DNA from: Phanerodontia chrysosporium
Taxonomy: Eukaryota > Basidiomycota > Agaricomycetes > Polyporales > Phanerochaetaceae
Length of the DNA: 64,000 bases
Direction: 5' to 3'
Assembly: GCA_001910725.1 (NCBI GenBank)
Contig: MJGA01000012.1
Location: 887,165-951,164 of the forward strand
The notes beneath the pieces are model-generated. The model was given only the letters and a program-made list of their open reading frames with translations, had not been told where the DNA came from and did not search any database. Position numbers and translations under genes: made by a program. Positions 1 to 11,567 of this stretch are shown here, piece after piece (position 1 is the stretch's first letter; the number at the start of each line of letters is the position of its first letter).

Positions 1-377
1 ACATCGACCGCTATCTCGGGCTGACAGCGTTGCTTTCAGCAGCGTGGTGACGAGAAAGAACCAAAACCTGCACACACCTCGTGCAACGACCCAATCTCGT
101 GTAATGAAATGTCGCAGATGGCCCCATCCTCAAAAGCACAGGTAAGACTTTCGCACATAAACCACTGAAGTGCCGCGACGGTTGTCCCAGGCCTTCGCAG
201 GATAGCCAATATTTCTCCCTGCTCAGTGCTTGCAATCAACACGCGGTCCGCTCCAGCGAAAGCGATGTATTTCCCAGTAGAGCTGAAATCGACGGTGTTC
301 AGATTGTAAAAGTATCCGCCAGGTTCTCGTCTCTTAGACCATTTGGACCTGTATACGAGAGGTGTCATGGGAGTCAT
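1..377 (-). CDS. WD40-like repeat protein, 5' end only
   Basis: The N-terminal part of a gene that runs off the left edge of the window. Translation starts at the ATG at 377 (MTPMTPLVYRSKW) and exon 1 covers 378 down to about 78. A donor GTGTGT then follows, with a short intron and an acceptor CTGTCAG at 23-21. The protein reads like the first blades of a WD40 propeller: VDFSSTGKYIAFAGADR is a typical strand with the G-K-Y-I-A-F-A-G spacing, and LTCAFEDGAICDISL is the next. Such propellers serve as binding platforms; the partner cannot be told here. The start lies 99 bp from the start of the divergent gene at 476, so the two probably share a promoter. Family call is by pattern only; the rest of the gene is needed to name it. 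Confidence 0.6.
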
Positions 378-475
378 GGGTAAAGTGGCCAAGCGTGGTG
401 TACACGTGCAAACATGCGAACAAACAATCTCCCTTTGTGGAACACGCGTCTATACCGTGTCTCGCCTCCTCCACC

Positions 476-1609
476 ATGGAACCAGACGATGACCTAACGT
501 ATTACTCTGCTCGTTTCACTCTGCGTAGGGCGGGCCCTACTATCATCACCCTTCCGCAAGTGGCCTATGATGCAACGCCATCTCTTGTCTGCCTGGACCC
601 TTCGACTGCAGCCTCCGAACTTCAACCTGCGTCGACCAGTGGCAACGAGAATATACCTGCGCTGGATGTGCAAGTGGATCAAGCCGACTCTTCTACTGCT
701 CATGCGTTAGTGCCAATGCGGTATAAGCATATTCCCACGTACACTGCTCATACCTACTCTAGTCATGACGGCCCGGAGTTGGAAGAGCACAGGCAGGAAG
801 CCCGGCCCTCTCCCGATGCCAATTATGTAGTGAGCCAGATATTCACCTGCCTTCACTTTCTATGCTGAAGATACACATTAGCCTCTGCGGGGGGGTGAAG
901 CGATAGCAACTGGGCGAAGTGCAGACGTGTCCCAGGCGGTCTTCTCTCAGCCTTCCCCTCATCAGAATCTTCGTCATTCCCCGGAAGCACATAATCTAAT
1001 CATATCAACCCGAAAGACTCGCAAGATACGAGACACGCAGATTGTTGTCCACTGGTTTACGTCGTCCTCTGCTATCCGTATAGCAGCACCGCCGACGATT
1101 CCGATGGAGTATGGCCTCCAACGAAACGATTTGTACATTCATTCTTACGGTACACGTGCCTACCAAGCGTGGCGCTGCGCTGACATGGACCCGGTCCTCT
1201 GGACAGAGCTCGTCGAGGGCAAGGTCTACCACCTGCCTGACGATGAACGCCCACGTGCCTTTGTGATCACCGAAGGAGGCCAGCCGTCGTGGGTCCTTCC
1301 GGACACTGTCGATCGGGCTTATAAGAAGCTACGTTTCATCACGTTCCCAGTTAATAACGGTGAGTGGTAGTTAGCCTTGTCCACGATGAGTAATTGAAAC
1401 TGTCGTATTACTTCCAGATTAGTTGCTGTCGAGCTAGACCAGTGGCCTAATTCACTTCAGTATGAGGTGGGCTGGACGAGAGGCTGTCAATCATTCGCCC
1501 GAATGTAATGAAGCTGCGTCTTCATCATGAGAGAGTATCACCTAAGCAACCTAAGCAGAAGTTGAGAGACTTGTACAGAGTGGTGACAGGTATCGCAAGG
1601 CATTTTTGA
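476..1609 (+). CDS. Hypothetical protein, multi-exon
   Basis: Not recognised. The first exon begins at ATG 476 (MEPDDDLTYYSARFTLRR) and is open to about 829, rich in Ser, Thr, Pro and acidic residues. A second clearly coding stretch lies at about 1103-1360, with motifs such as EYGLQRNDLYIHSYGTRAYQ and MDPVLWTELVEGKVYHLPDD, ending at a GTGAGT donor near 1361. A last exon (LRLHHERVSPKQPKQKLRDL) would end at the TGA at 1607-1609. Exon joins between 830 and 1100 and near 1361-1510 were not resolved, so the ends are approximate. The gene is divergent from the WD40-like gene with only 99 bp between the two ATGs. Confidence 0.45.
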
Positions 1610-2412
1610 CAGCACGCTCTCTCTCTCTTCGTAAGGACGACGCTGTCATAGCTATTACGCACGTGGTCAGCGGGGAATACGACCGCGGCACAGGTGCATC
1701 TTCGTGCGTGCGGTGCGAAAATCCCAAGACTTCTTGACGGCTCTCTTTACGTGTGCTAAGTTATCCTCCTCCCAGCGTAGCTCAGAGTGGACTCGGACTC
1801 ACTCCGCCGAACCCCGCATGCCTATAAAATGGTATTCCAGGCAATACTCGAGCGGCAGGCTAGGTGGTGATCTCCCCCCCTCCCCCGACGGCCTTGGGCT
1901 ACTCGGGCGACGTCCGAAATGGACTAGGTTAAAGCAGAGACGACAGTCTACGTGGCTTGAACGGGCGCGACGCACTTGTGCATAGACGGTGTATGACGAA
2001 TCCGTTACAGACGCAGTCAGCGCGGTCCGTTGGCGGCGACCACAGGTGTATGATGGGCGTACTATATGCTTCGAAGTGGCTGGAGCCCGACACGGTACTT
2101 AGATTTCTCGCGTGAACTCACTACAATCGCAATAGAAAATACTATACTTCTGAGACGCGATACTTGAGCATCGTCCGCACTTGACAGTGTTGGGCGCACC
2201 ATGATATGTTTTTCGCCATCTTCAAGCGGGCGAGCGTCAGAGCGCACTTGAAATCGCTGCTGGATTGACTGGACCGCCGGTCTCAGGACCGTGCATCTGA
2301 GCGGACCATCTTAGCACCTGGAATCTGCTCACTGCAGAAAATAAGGGTTCACAAGAGAAAGAAAATCATGCATTAGGAGAGGATCAGCGGTCGAGAGGTG
2401 TATATACTACAT
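1610..2412. other. Intergenic stretch, nothing recognised
   Basis: Only short open frames (about 90 codons at most) on either strand, none with a recognisable motif. A C-rich tract at 1872-1884 is the only low-complexity run. No tRNA, repeat or TATA-led gene start could be supported. Confidence 0.5.
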
Positions 2413-3340
2413 CTAAAGGAACTTGTCTAATAGAAACTGGACGGCCGCGTCGATGTCAGTCTCTTCAGTCTTCAGGGCTCCGCTACTCTCTACTTCAACA
2501 CATGACAGATGGTAGCAGCGTGAACATATCAGAGTAGAAGGACGCAACCCTGGAAAGGTGAGGTAGCTATCCGTAGTGTTGCTCGACTCGCGTAACGTGG
2601 TGGCGATAGAGCGAAGGGTTCTCCCTGGCTCCGACAAGATCGCCGCGGCGTGAGCAGCCCATAGAGCGTGCCATGTCGACGCGCACTGCTTCGAGTCTGG
2701 ACATTCGGCTGCAGCCACAAGGGAAGGAGGTGAAACGACGGTGTGGATAGTGCGTTCGCGAATCCGCCTTTTGAGCCTAACGACCTCCTGCGACAGTGGG
2801 CCAAGGGCGCAGCAGTCCTGAGGAGACAGATCTGTGGGACTTGGAGACAACACTACCCGAGCAGCCTCGTCGAACCATTTGCGAGACAATGGCGTGGGAA
2901 TGGCGATGGCGAGCCGAAGCTTTGAAGGAGCGTCGAACGCCGGATTCCCGTCAAGCTCTTTACTTGCAAATGAGATGCCGGACGATATCTGGAATCGGTG
3001 CGACAGTTCGAGAATTCCAATCAGACGGTCCAAAGTGTAGGCTGTGGCTTCCCCACTTGACTGGAATGAGCTCATGCAGAGATGTGCCATGTTGCGCGAC
3101 TTACTGGGGATCACCAAGTAAAAAGTGCACAAGCCAACCAAATTCCTCGGCGGAGGTATGATCCAGGATAATGGGATCAAAGCTGTATCTCCCAGTTGCA
3201 CGCCCTGAGCGTCGAGCTTGGGAGATTATCTCGCCAAAACTACCAGAGCGGCGCACAACGAGAGAGATGGCCAGCTTCCACTTCTTTTCGCCAGCCTGAT
3301 CACCATAATTGAGAACCTCTGTGCACGTATTAACGCTAGG
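2413..3340 (-). CDS. BTB/POZ-domain protein (basidiomycete type)
   Basis: Protein of the large Agaricomycete BTB family, whose members act as dimerising adaptors; the partner is unknown. The BTB core is seen in the upstream part (FDPIILDHTSAEEFGWLVHF, about 3105-3190, minus strand). It is followed by the usual helical segment (TAYTLDRLIGILELSHRFQI) and the family's C-terminal half: LAIAIPTPLSRKWFDEAARV, then LSPQDCCALGPLSQEVVRLK and a Cys/Trp-containing tail. The stop is at 2413. The first exon and start were not fixed. The join at about 3070-3105 requires either a very short intron (34 nt) or a frame break, so the gene may be damaged there. A second member lies at 11568-12928. Confidence 0.6.
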
Positions 3341-3750
3341 GAGAGCTTCACCTGAAAAAACACAGCTGGCTCAGAGGATTGGTTGACTTCGTGCAAAGCG
3401 AGTAGCCAGCGTAATACCACAACCGCAAGTGCCGCCTGTAACAGGGAGGACAAGACTGCGAGCATGAGTTTTGAAAGCGGAATGAAGAGGTGAGTGGGTG
3501 AATGGGTGAGTCTCGTTTGTCGAGAGGGAGGCATATTTAAGCACCAGTGCACAAAGGAACAATGCATGCAGCCACTCTCTCGACCACGCTATTGCTTTGT
3601 CTGGTGGCAGTGCAGCATGCACCTTTGACATATGAGCACCGATGTTCAGGATTTATGCTTGCGCGTGCGGACGCCCTACACTGGGTCAGCACTCCGCCGC
3701 CGACGAGGGCATGGATAGCTCGCGGAACTGGTTGGCGGTCAGGCGAACTG
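3341..3750. other. Intergenic stretch
   Basis: It may hold the first exon of the BTB gene on the minus strand. Nothing else recognisable was found; overlapping open frames on both strands look like shadows of GC-rich sequence. Confidence 0.4.
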
Positions 3751-3850
3751 AGACTGTCTTGAATCCGGGCACAATCCGAATCCAATCCAGCTAGAATCCA
3801 GGAGTCTCACGTGAGATTTACGCGCGCGCCTAGACTAGGCTGATCAGACC
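3751..3850 (+). repeat. GAATCCG-array repeat, copy 1
   Basis: Begins GAATCCGGGCACAATCCGAA at 3761 and continues with further AATCCA units to 3803. After TCACGTGAGATTTA comes the second motif CGCGCGCCTAGACTAGGCTG at about 3823-3842. The same arrangement, in the same order, is seen at 22051-22125, where a 70-bp stretch is plainly related. This is one of a family of blocks confined to the first 26 kb of the window; see the Tnp2 entry for a possible role. Confidence 0.75.
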
Positions 3851-4701
3851 TCCTTCGTAGACGCCCACTTCTGCGTCGTCCGCGGCGACGTCTCTGCTAT
3901 CGACGTGACGCTCATCCAGCACGTCGACTTCAGCTTCAGCTCCGGCCCACAAAGCTCGACTTTCTGAAGACACTCATCACAGGCTTGCGCGGCCTCACGA
4001 GACCGATCTCGACGCTTATTGCGACGCCGCGTTGCCAGACTATCCAGCCCCCCTGCGCGCGGTCTTCCACCCGCTGCCGGTGTAGTTCGAGAAGTTTATC
4101 GTCGTATTTGGCATCCTCATGATCATCGGTTTCCCGCTCCTGCTTACTCTCTTCGCGCCCATTGCTCGCTACCTGCAGACGTTTAGCCCATTTTGGCCCT
4201 GCCTGCACCGGATCATCCAGTTTGGTGCGCCTCTCTTCCTCCCAACAACTTTGTGCCTTTTGCTCACCCGTGATTTGCAGAACTTCCGGCTATCGTGTCG
4301 CGACTCGCCATTGGTGTCAAGCCTGTGAACAAGATGGGCACGAGAGGATACCTCGACGGCACGCACACGATGTGGGGTGTCGCGATTTTCGTGCTCTACT
4401 CCCTCTAGATCTTGTACACCGCGTCGAAAGGATCTCAAATTACGATAGCTGTAGTCTTGTAGAGAAGCGGTATAGATCTTGGGTATGTCGCTAGCTGCGG
4501 GGGACTCATGGTGCGTGTGCTGTAAGCACTTGTCCATCGGTACTCTGGCTTACGCGATATCCTCTTTCCTCCATAGTCTGCCTCTCATTCATGCAGCCCA
4601 CTCTCTGCATAGCTCGCTAACATCCTGTCCACATATCCGCATCCGGTCCCTTCTCGTAGCAATAGATAGATCGCCGCAGACGTCCTTCGCCATCAATTCA
4701 C
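3851..4701 (+). pseudogene. Decayed multi-exon gene fragment behind a repeat head
   Basis: Short coding-like pieces in changing frames. VSAIDVTLIQHVDFSFSSGP lies at about 3892-3955, a hydrophobic stretch VVFGILMIIGFPLLLTLFAP at about 4104-4165 (a likely membrane helix), and LPAIVSRLAIGVKPVNKMGT at about 4285-4345, which runs on to WGVAIFVLYSL before a stop. No single intron set joins them cleanly. The stretch lies between repeat head 3751-3850 and the duplicated segment at 4702. The parent gene was not recognised. Confidence 0.35.
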
Positions 4702-5401
4702 TGCCGAGCGCAACGCCCAAAACACAGACACAACCGCGAGATCGACATCGCCCTCCCCCCTTTCTCAATGGAGCGTGTGTCTGTTCGCTCTCTACTGTGT
4801 GTTTTCCGTCGAGAAGCTCGATTCCGAGCTCCAGTCCCCCGCAACACGCACCGCGCTTCTTGACGCGCTCAAGCACCACGTCGCCCTACGCCTCCGAGCA
4901 AGACATCCATCGTGTCTCAGCAGCCCTCGATGCCGACGTTCGCAAGACAGCTTTCCGTATTCTATCTCGCGCTGTACACTGTTGAAGCCAAGAAGGTCCC
5001 GTTCCCCTCGCACCCGTGTCTGCTCTTCTACAGACGACCGAGAAGGGCGAAGCGGGCATCAACGCCCTGTTTGGAGACAGGGCAAGACTGTCTCAACATA
5101 CCTTTCCTCGTTATGAACGTCTCTCATCACAGCCACTATCGTCCTGAGGGGCTCCTGGACTTCCCAGGACCTCGGTATTCATAACACTAGAGGTGGTGCG
5201 TAACTCTTTCCCCAACTCGCTACCTCTCCGTCAACCTCATTCTGCACAGGCTCCGATCTCCGAAACCTCTCCGGCTCGCTCATAGCCATCTGTGCGGGGA
5301 AAAAAAATTGTATGAAGCCGATTCATTGGACCAAGGTCACCGACTTCCTGGAGACTGCGACTCACGCCTAGCCTGGTCAAGAAGAGGTACGTTTCGGGTA
5401 T
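4702..5401 (+). repeat. 700-bp direct duplication, copy 1
   Basis: Matches 14788-15487 in the same orientation (offset 10,086 bp) with only two substitutions found by eye, near 4927 and 5023. The segment is gene-like: it holds exon-type reading frames (SVEKLDSELQSPATRTALLD, SEQDIHRVSAALDADVRKTA), an intron with GTGCGT donor and GCACAG acceptor at 5195-5248, and an exon ending in a GTACGT donor at 5388. The reading frames do not join into one protein, so it is a gene fragment. The two copies diverge just after the GTACGT donor (GGTATC). Confidence 0.85.
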
Positions 5402-5462
5402 CTGGTGTTAGCGACGGCTCTCTCCGCGCTAGCGCCCTATCTTAATTTCCTCACCGGCGCCA

Positions 5463-7661
5463 GATGCAGTCTCTTTGTTCCTTTCACTACCTCGCCCCGA
5501 AGCTGCTCTCCGCGATGGCTCGCGCCCATACCAAATTAACCAGAAATATGAGAGCGGAATATCGAGCCAAGATTACTGCGCAGAGGCGCGCCGCGTATAA
5601 GGCTAAGCAAATCGCGATGGCTGTTCTGCGTAGGCAGTGACTCACATCTTCCTTTGTTCTAAGCTGAGCCTCTCCCGCAGAAGCAGAAAAATCCAAGCCA
5701 ACCATACCATACAGCGCTGCGCCTCCCGCAGTTATGCCCCATGATGAACAGTATATCCAGACGAGTATGGAAGTTCCCGCTATTTGCTCAGGCTTCGGCT
5801 AACATTTCTCCCGTAGTCGAGCTGACGCCAGCAGTTGTTCCCCTTGCGAGTGAGTACCGATTATGTCGTAGTCGCTATCTTGCAGTACTATCTCAACGCG
5901 TTGCATCGGCCAGCTATCCAGCCTAGCCAGAATGTCGACGCCAACCAGCTTCAGCGCTTTGTGTATGACGATGACACCTACGACATCGAGATCCATATCG
6001 CCAAGAGCCCTAGTCCAGAATTCGTTACGGTGAGATCCAACGCCCTGAAGTCCTCATATACCTTGACCTCTGACGTGTCAGGCCGCCGCGGATATGGATG
6101 TTGAGGACCATACGCCGACCGGGATTGCTGCAGAGACAGAGGTTGGTGGCTTCCTATTACGATTCTTGAGAATCCCTGATCCGCTTATACCGCAGCCTCC
6201 CGCCGACCATTCAAACTCCGAGGTGCTGTCAGGTGTAAGTCGTTGCCCACCCATATGCGAGTTGCTCTGTCGTAACGGAAACCTTCTGATAGTGGCGGAT
6301 GCCCGAAGGGATGTCGAGTGACGAGAGCGAAGACAATGCTGCTACAGCGCGCCCACTGCATATGCAAACCGATAAGAACGAGTCACCCGAAATCCCGCAG
6401 GAGCATGCTAGTACTGCTCCCAGAGACTCTGAGCGTAGGGAGCGACTCACTGATGTGCTGGTAAGCTTTCCCCTTCGCCGCCAGGAGGAAGATCAACTCA
6501 ACTGCTATAGAACCGGCATTTCGGAAATGCGGAGGCAAGTCCTTTTACGACGGTCAGGTCTAGTGCGGTAATGACAACCGCACGCAGGGACGATACGTCG
6601 TTGCAAGCGATCTGAAGATCATGTTTCGACTGCTGGAACAGAGAATGAAGCTAGCGCGAACAGTATACCAGCGGTATGGTTCCGAACGCCCCCCTAAGCG
6701 AGCTGGACGGGCAAAATTGAAGAGGACCGAGCCTAAGCCCCGGGACGAAGAGGAGAACGCGTTCAGGGTCTGCTCCTAGCCTCATACACTGTGTTATAGT
6801 ACTCGCTAACTTCTGTGGACCCAGGCTGACATTCGCAAGGTCACGCGACAACTCCTAGGTCGCGCCGGGCCTCGTTCTCCCTTCCCTCGCCCTCCAACTG
6901 CGCAGGAGTTACAGGCGTTTGCAAGAAATCGCAGGGGAGAACCGACAAGAGCCGACTTCCGGGTCGACCTTTCCAGACAAGGCGGCGAATGGAATATCGA
7001 AGCGGCAAATGTTTTCGCCAAGCACTATACCAGGTTGCCGAACGCTCTATCCCGTGACCGCGATGTGGTGCAGAAAGCCTTCCTTACTCATATGCAGGCC
7101 ATGCGTAGACAGTACCAGCAAATTCAAGGCCTCGTAGACCCGGATGAGGAACGGCGTAATATCCGAAGTACAAGGCAACGCAATGTACGCGTAGCTTTTC
7201 GCAGTTAGCGTCAGCCAATCTGACTATTCTGCCAGCTGGCTATAAGACGTCTGGGCGTTATGAACATCTCTCGTATTCTTAGGAAACACAAGGCATGGTT
7301 CAACCGCGTTGGCGTGGAAGGTCACAGTCTCGACAAGACCGTAGTCAAGGACGACGACGCCCGCTACGTCGTGCAGAAGGTACCTTGGCGCTCTCCAGTA
7401 CTGCATGATTTTATCTTGAATATGGACCGCATCTACGCGTACACACGGGTCGGGAGAAGCGGCAGGAAGAAACGAGGCGGGACGCGAAGACAGCGAGTTA
7501 GGCACGAGGAAGCAGTCCAACACAGCGCTGAAGCTCCTCCCGGACTCCCCAGGAACATGTACGCGACGCAATACCTGAACGGACTTGACTCCTTCGAGCT
7601 CGAAAGGCTCGCCATGGAGTCATCTGTCGAGATTGAAGGCGTCTCTAGCTTAGTAGAGTGA
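5463..7661 (+). CDS. Agaricomycete-specific multi-copy family protein, possibly damaged 5' half
   Basis: Recognised from memory as a lineage-specific family with no known function: an acidic GMSSDESED motif (about 6314) and, in the last exon, WRSPVLHDFILNMDRIYAYT followed by PGLPRNMYATQYLNGL near the C-terminus. The N-terminal part is basic (MRAEYRAKITAQRRAAYKAK at 5551-5610). Exon pieces recur through 5940-6470, 6600-6770 and 6830-7180, separated by short GT...AG introns. The last exon is open from about 7235 to the TGA at 7659-7661. The join between the basic exon (ends at about 5636) and the next does not keep frame, so the 5' half may be broken. The directly upstream 700-bp duplication ends in a donor site and could be its former upstream exons. 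Confidence 0.5.
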
Positions 7662-7934
7662 GCTTTCTTCTCCGACTCGGAAGCAGTTTCTTGGCGAGCT
7701 GACCCTTTGGCTAGGAGGATACGAAAGAAGACGCCTAAGCGGAGGCAAGATTAGTCTTTTCTCCCTACCTTCTCTAGTGTATACATGTACTGCCCTCAAA
7801 TTCTTATCGTCGCCTTTCATACGTTCGCATAACCACGTACAAGTCCCCTTTGCGCCTTTGTCCTTCTCTCCTTTGTTTCGAAGTGTATTATTATACAAGC
7901 GTAGTCACGAATTGCTGGCGCCGGCAGCGCCAGT
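7662..7934. other. 3' flank of the family gene
   Basis: No gene recognised. A pyrimidine-rich stretch (about 7750-7880) follows the stop codon. Confidence 0.4.
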
Positions 7935-8045
7935 CCGAATCTGGCTGGAATCCGGGTTGAATCCGAGCGGAATCCGGCTCCGACGCTCGCCCGTTTGTCC
8001 CACGGGGCCGCAAGGTGTAGGTAAAGTCTCGCGCGTGCGTTGATC
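7935..8045 (+). repeat. GAATCCG-array repeat, copy 2
   Basis: Four heptamer-like units (GAATCTG, GAATCCG, GAATCCG, GAATCCG) lie at 7937-7978 at roughly 11-bp spacing. A diverged second motif CTCGCGCGTGCGTTGATCAC ends near 8045. As at the other heads, a short ATG-led exon follows (8107). Confidence 0.65.
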
Positions 8046-9453
8046 ACGCTAATAAGTCCTTCCGCCCTTCCCTCACATTACCGCCACCCAATCTCGAAAC
8101 TGCGCCATGTTCAAACTGTTTGACCCAATTCGCATCGTCTTGGAGGGTAGGACGGCAACTACCAGCCCTTTCTCCCCTGAGCACTTCAGAGTGGAAGAAG
8201 AGTCTTCGGTTGTCATTGCTAGTAACCGTCCGGAAGAGGTGCGTCCTGCATGTTCATAGTCTTTCCAAGCACTTAAGCCCTTTAGGCAGATGATAACTCT
8301 CCGCTGAAGGCGTGTACCATCGGGTCAGTCACGCAGGTGCGTTAACACAACATCGTAGCGGCCAGTCACTCACGTACTCTAGCCCCGGGCTCCAACCTCC
8401 ATACCGCACCGTTGGGCCTACACGACACTAAGCGTGATCGCTCTGCTAACTAGTCAAGTCGTGATCTCCATTTTTGTCGGCATCTTCATTGTCCCTACAA
8501 TCTCCTGCGAGCGTATGCCTGCTGTCTTACGCAAGCACTGCCCAACGCGCATCAGCACTGTATCTGTCGGGCGAGGCGTCTGCCCTGTGACCGCATCGGA
8601 ATGCCCAATGGCCTTGCAGGGTGCCGTGGTGGACGGCGCGGGGACGGCATCTCAAGACAGCCTGTTTCTGCCAGAGATGTGCTTGCTTGGTGAGCTTACT
8701 CCTTTGTACTGTGTTTGCGTGCTGCACTCAAAGCATCGTGGTTAGAGCGCAGTCAGGACAACCCATTGCAACCAATCAAGTAAGGGATTTCACTGGTCTC
8801 AGCGTTTTCATGTATATATTGTGTGCAACCAACCACCGGGACTAGGAGTGCTGCTAGACTTGGCCAGTAGCAGCGCGTTTTCGAATGACTTCCGGCGTCT
8901 GTCTGTCGGAATCCGGGCTGAATCCGAAAGGAACCCGAGCGTCTGAAACTCCGTAGTGCGTGGGAACAGTGGTGGGGCTAGATGGTCTTTAACTCTGCTT
9001 GTCTCGGAGACTCGACGCTTGCACGACGGCCGCTTCAGCGGGCGCGACCAGAGGGTACGACCTGATTCAAATTCGCGGCGCGGCGGGAGAATGGGCGAGC
9101 GAACGGACAGGAACGACGCGTGGGACGTCAGACTATGTGGTGCGGCATGTAAACAGACCGGTCAAAAGACAATCGCAAGCGCGATACTTATGTAACCGAA
9201 GAAGAAAGCGCGACCGCGGATGCCTTGCGAGGCTGCGCCCGCAGCGCGCGCCGCTTGGCACCGGCATGGTCACGCGGGTCGCAGAGATAGCCTCCCCGGA
9301 TGGCAACGGGGTACTCCAGAGCGTGTTCTGTCCTGCGCCGGCCTCCTCTGATTTCTGCGTCCCTGCCGACATTATAATCGCGATGTGCCACTCTTCATCT
9401 CCTCCGCCCACCCTCACCCCCTCCACTAAGCCGTGTCCGCACGCCCAGCAACC
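8046..9453. other. Stretch with small possible exons and one repeat
   Basis: A short frame from ATG 8107 (MFKLFDPIRIVLEGRTATTS) ends at a GTGCGT donor near 8239. A frame at 8434-8745 (IFVGIFIVPTISCERMPAVL) could be further coding sequence. Neither has a recognised domain, and they could not be joined. Positions 8946-9453 hold only GC-rich open frames and the probable promoter and leader of the methyltransferase gene. Confidence 0.35.
8908..8940 (+). repeat. GAATCCG-array repeat, copy 3 (short)
   Basis: GGAATCCGGGCTGAATCCGA followed by one degenerate unit. The GCGCGCCTAG motif is absent here. Same strand as the other copies. Confidence 0.6.
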
Positions 9454-10961
9454 ATGCAGCGCCATGGCTACCCGTCTGCCGCCCAGTCGCCCGACGCCCC
9501 GCCACCGCCTCAGCGCGACCAAGACTCAGGTGACGAGAGCGACGCTAGCTCTGCCTCCGACCGCTCCTTCATAAGCGTGTCCGTACACGCCAGCTCCGTC
9601 ACCTCTATGAGCAGCGTCCGCACGGGCTCGCCGACGCCATCTGTCGTGACCATGAACAGCTGCATCCGTGCCAACGCTTACCGCCGCGAGTACGGCCGCG
9701 ACCTTAACAATTTCTCAGAGGTCTATCGCCTCCCGGCAGACGAGGACGAGTTTGAGCGACTTGGTGCGCATACCGGCGGCCACTGCTATCATGGTTTATG
9801 CATGCGCCGCTGACGTGCTCGCAGACCACCAGCACCTCATGTTCATCGAGGTCATGGGCAAGTATCCGCGGCCCCTCTACGAAGTCCTCGCGCACGAGCC
9901 GGGTGTCCGCAAGTCGGTTGTTGACCTTGGATGCGGAAGCGGGAGCTGGTCAGTTACATAATAGTTTGCGCCGCAACTGCCGCTGATAATGAATGAATGG
10001 CCCGCGTGCACAGGATCCTTGACGTCGCGCGCGACTTTCCCCACGTCGACGCGGTCGGTGTCGACCTCACCCCCCTCCCGGTTACCTGCACGAACGGTGA
10101 GTGCACCAGCAGAGCCCAGTGCTTCTGTCACCCGTCGTGTCGACACATGCCGCCAAACTGCAGGTTCGTCCCAAACAAACGCTCGACAGCATGGCAAACG
10201 TACACTGATGGGCGCCGCGCGTCGCAGGAGCGAGATCGACGACATCAACCTCGGGTTGCAACACTATACAAGCCAGTTCGATGTCGCGCACGCCCGTCTC
10301 ATCTCGTCTGGGGTGAGTCTCATCCGCCAATCGCGTCCCCGGCGCGTACGCGTGCGGCCCCCAGGCGTGATCGCGATCGCTCACGTTCCCCAGATCCGCA
10401 ACTATCGTGACCTTATCGATCAGATTGCCCTGGCTCTGAAGCCGGGCGGCATCATCGAACTCACCGAATTCGACTTTCGCGTCTATGGCGCCGACAAACG
10501 GCCTGTGCCACTCGCGTCGCAGCCCAGCGCGCTCGCCCGCTGGATGAGCCTCGCGCACACCGCCATCCAACAGCAGGGCGGCGAGCCTGACGCCGCCAAC
10601 CACCTCTACCTCTGGACGATCGCCCACCCGGCCTTCTACGACGTTGAATACCGTGAATGGTGGTACCAGACGTCAACGTTCTACCCTGGTAAGGACGAGG
10701 TCGCGCGCACGCGGAATCGTCATGGCGCCCTTATGCATGACGACATTCTTGTAAGCCGTCTCTTCGCTTGCCTCGCTTTTACCGGGGTTGACACGTTGGC
10801 AATTGCAGGCATTCCTTCTCTCTGGTCGGCCTTTGCTCTTGGGAACTGGACTTCCTGAACAGATTCTGGACCCTATCGAGGAGGCGGCGCGCCGAGAGCT
10901 TTTGGAGGGCCGAACCCCTAGCTATATTCGCCTGGAGCAGGTCTACGCACGAAGGAAATAA
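9454..10961 (+). CDS. Class I SAM-dependent methyltransferase
   Basis: A 392-aa methyltransferase. The six exons join in frame: 9454-9763, 9825-9948, 10014-10163, 10228-10312, 10394-10750 and 10809-10961. All introns are GT-AG. The N-terminal 80 residues are Ser/Pro-rich and probably disordered. The SAM-binding glycine loop is VVDLGCGSGSW (about residues 135-145), then an acidic strand end (VDAVGVDLTPLP). The post-loop segment is EIDDINLGLQHYTSQFDVAH, and later IALALKPGGIIELTEFDF is the typical strand-4 region. The fold is that of the Methyltransf_25 group, common in many copies in Agaricomycetes. The substrate cannot be told. Exon 3 reads through a possible inner GTGAGT (10097), which would be an alternative splice site. 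The start at 9454 is the first ATG in frame. Confidence 0.85.
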
Positions 10962-11567
10962 CATCCCGCTTCGGAAGCTTGCAACGTCACATCGTCTCCC
11001 TCCATCTGCTCTCCTTCATATCCCCGATCTTGCACCATGTTCTCATTCTGCGTTTGCGTAACATACTATCCTGCCTCTGTCACTGCTCCTGACTTTCGCT
11101 CTCGTCTCGTGTCTTGTCCCGTCCTATCATGCAACCTCAACACTGTCTAGTTACCCGTCATCCTGTTCCGTATCTTCGTTGTCACTCTCGTACCCATGCT
11201 ACCGCGTCCATAATTATAAGGTTATCAGCACTGACTCCCGGCACCCTGCCGACATGCGTGCATGCGCCTGTCACAATTGGTGCTAGTCATGAAGTCTTTG
11301 GGCGACTTCCTCATACAGGCATTGCCAGCTAATCTGAGCCAGAGTGGTACCACGTGCTATAAACGACATGCGAAAGCTATCTCAAGGCTGTGATGGCGGC
11401 GGCTCTCTACGGGTGGCTCATTCAGCCTTTGTGCGTTCAACGTATTGTGGCTTTCCCCCCTTTCCTTCCCATGACTATATCTGGCTCACTGTTAACTCCC
11501 AGTTCGATTCAACTCCCTCACCTACCCCGTCATCTTCACCCGCATCCTAGTCTCCTGAGGCAACAAT
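10962..11567. other. Intergenic region between methyltransferase and BTB gene
   Basis: Pyrimidine-rich, with no coding signal. It probably holds the 3' end of the methyltransferase transcript and the promoter of the BTB gene. No TATA box was obvious. Confidence 0.5.

Noticed and set aside
4589..4985. Separate proteins in the 700-bp duplication
   Set aside because: Frames on both strands are identical in the two copies only because the DNA is identical; no single frame carries a full domain.
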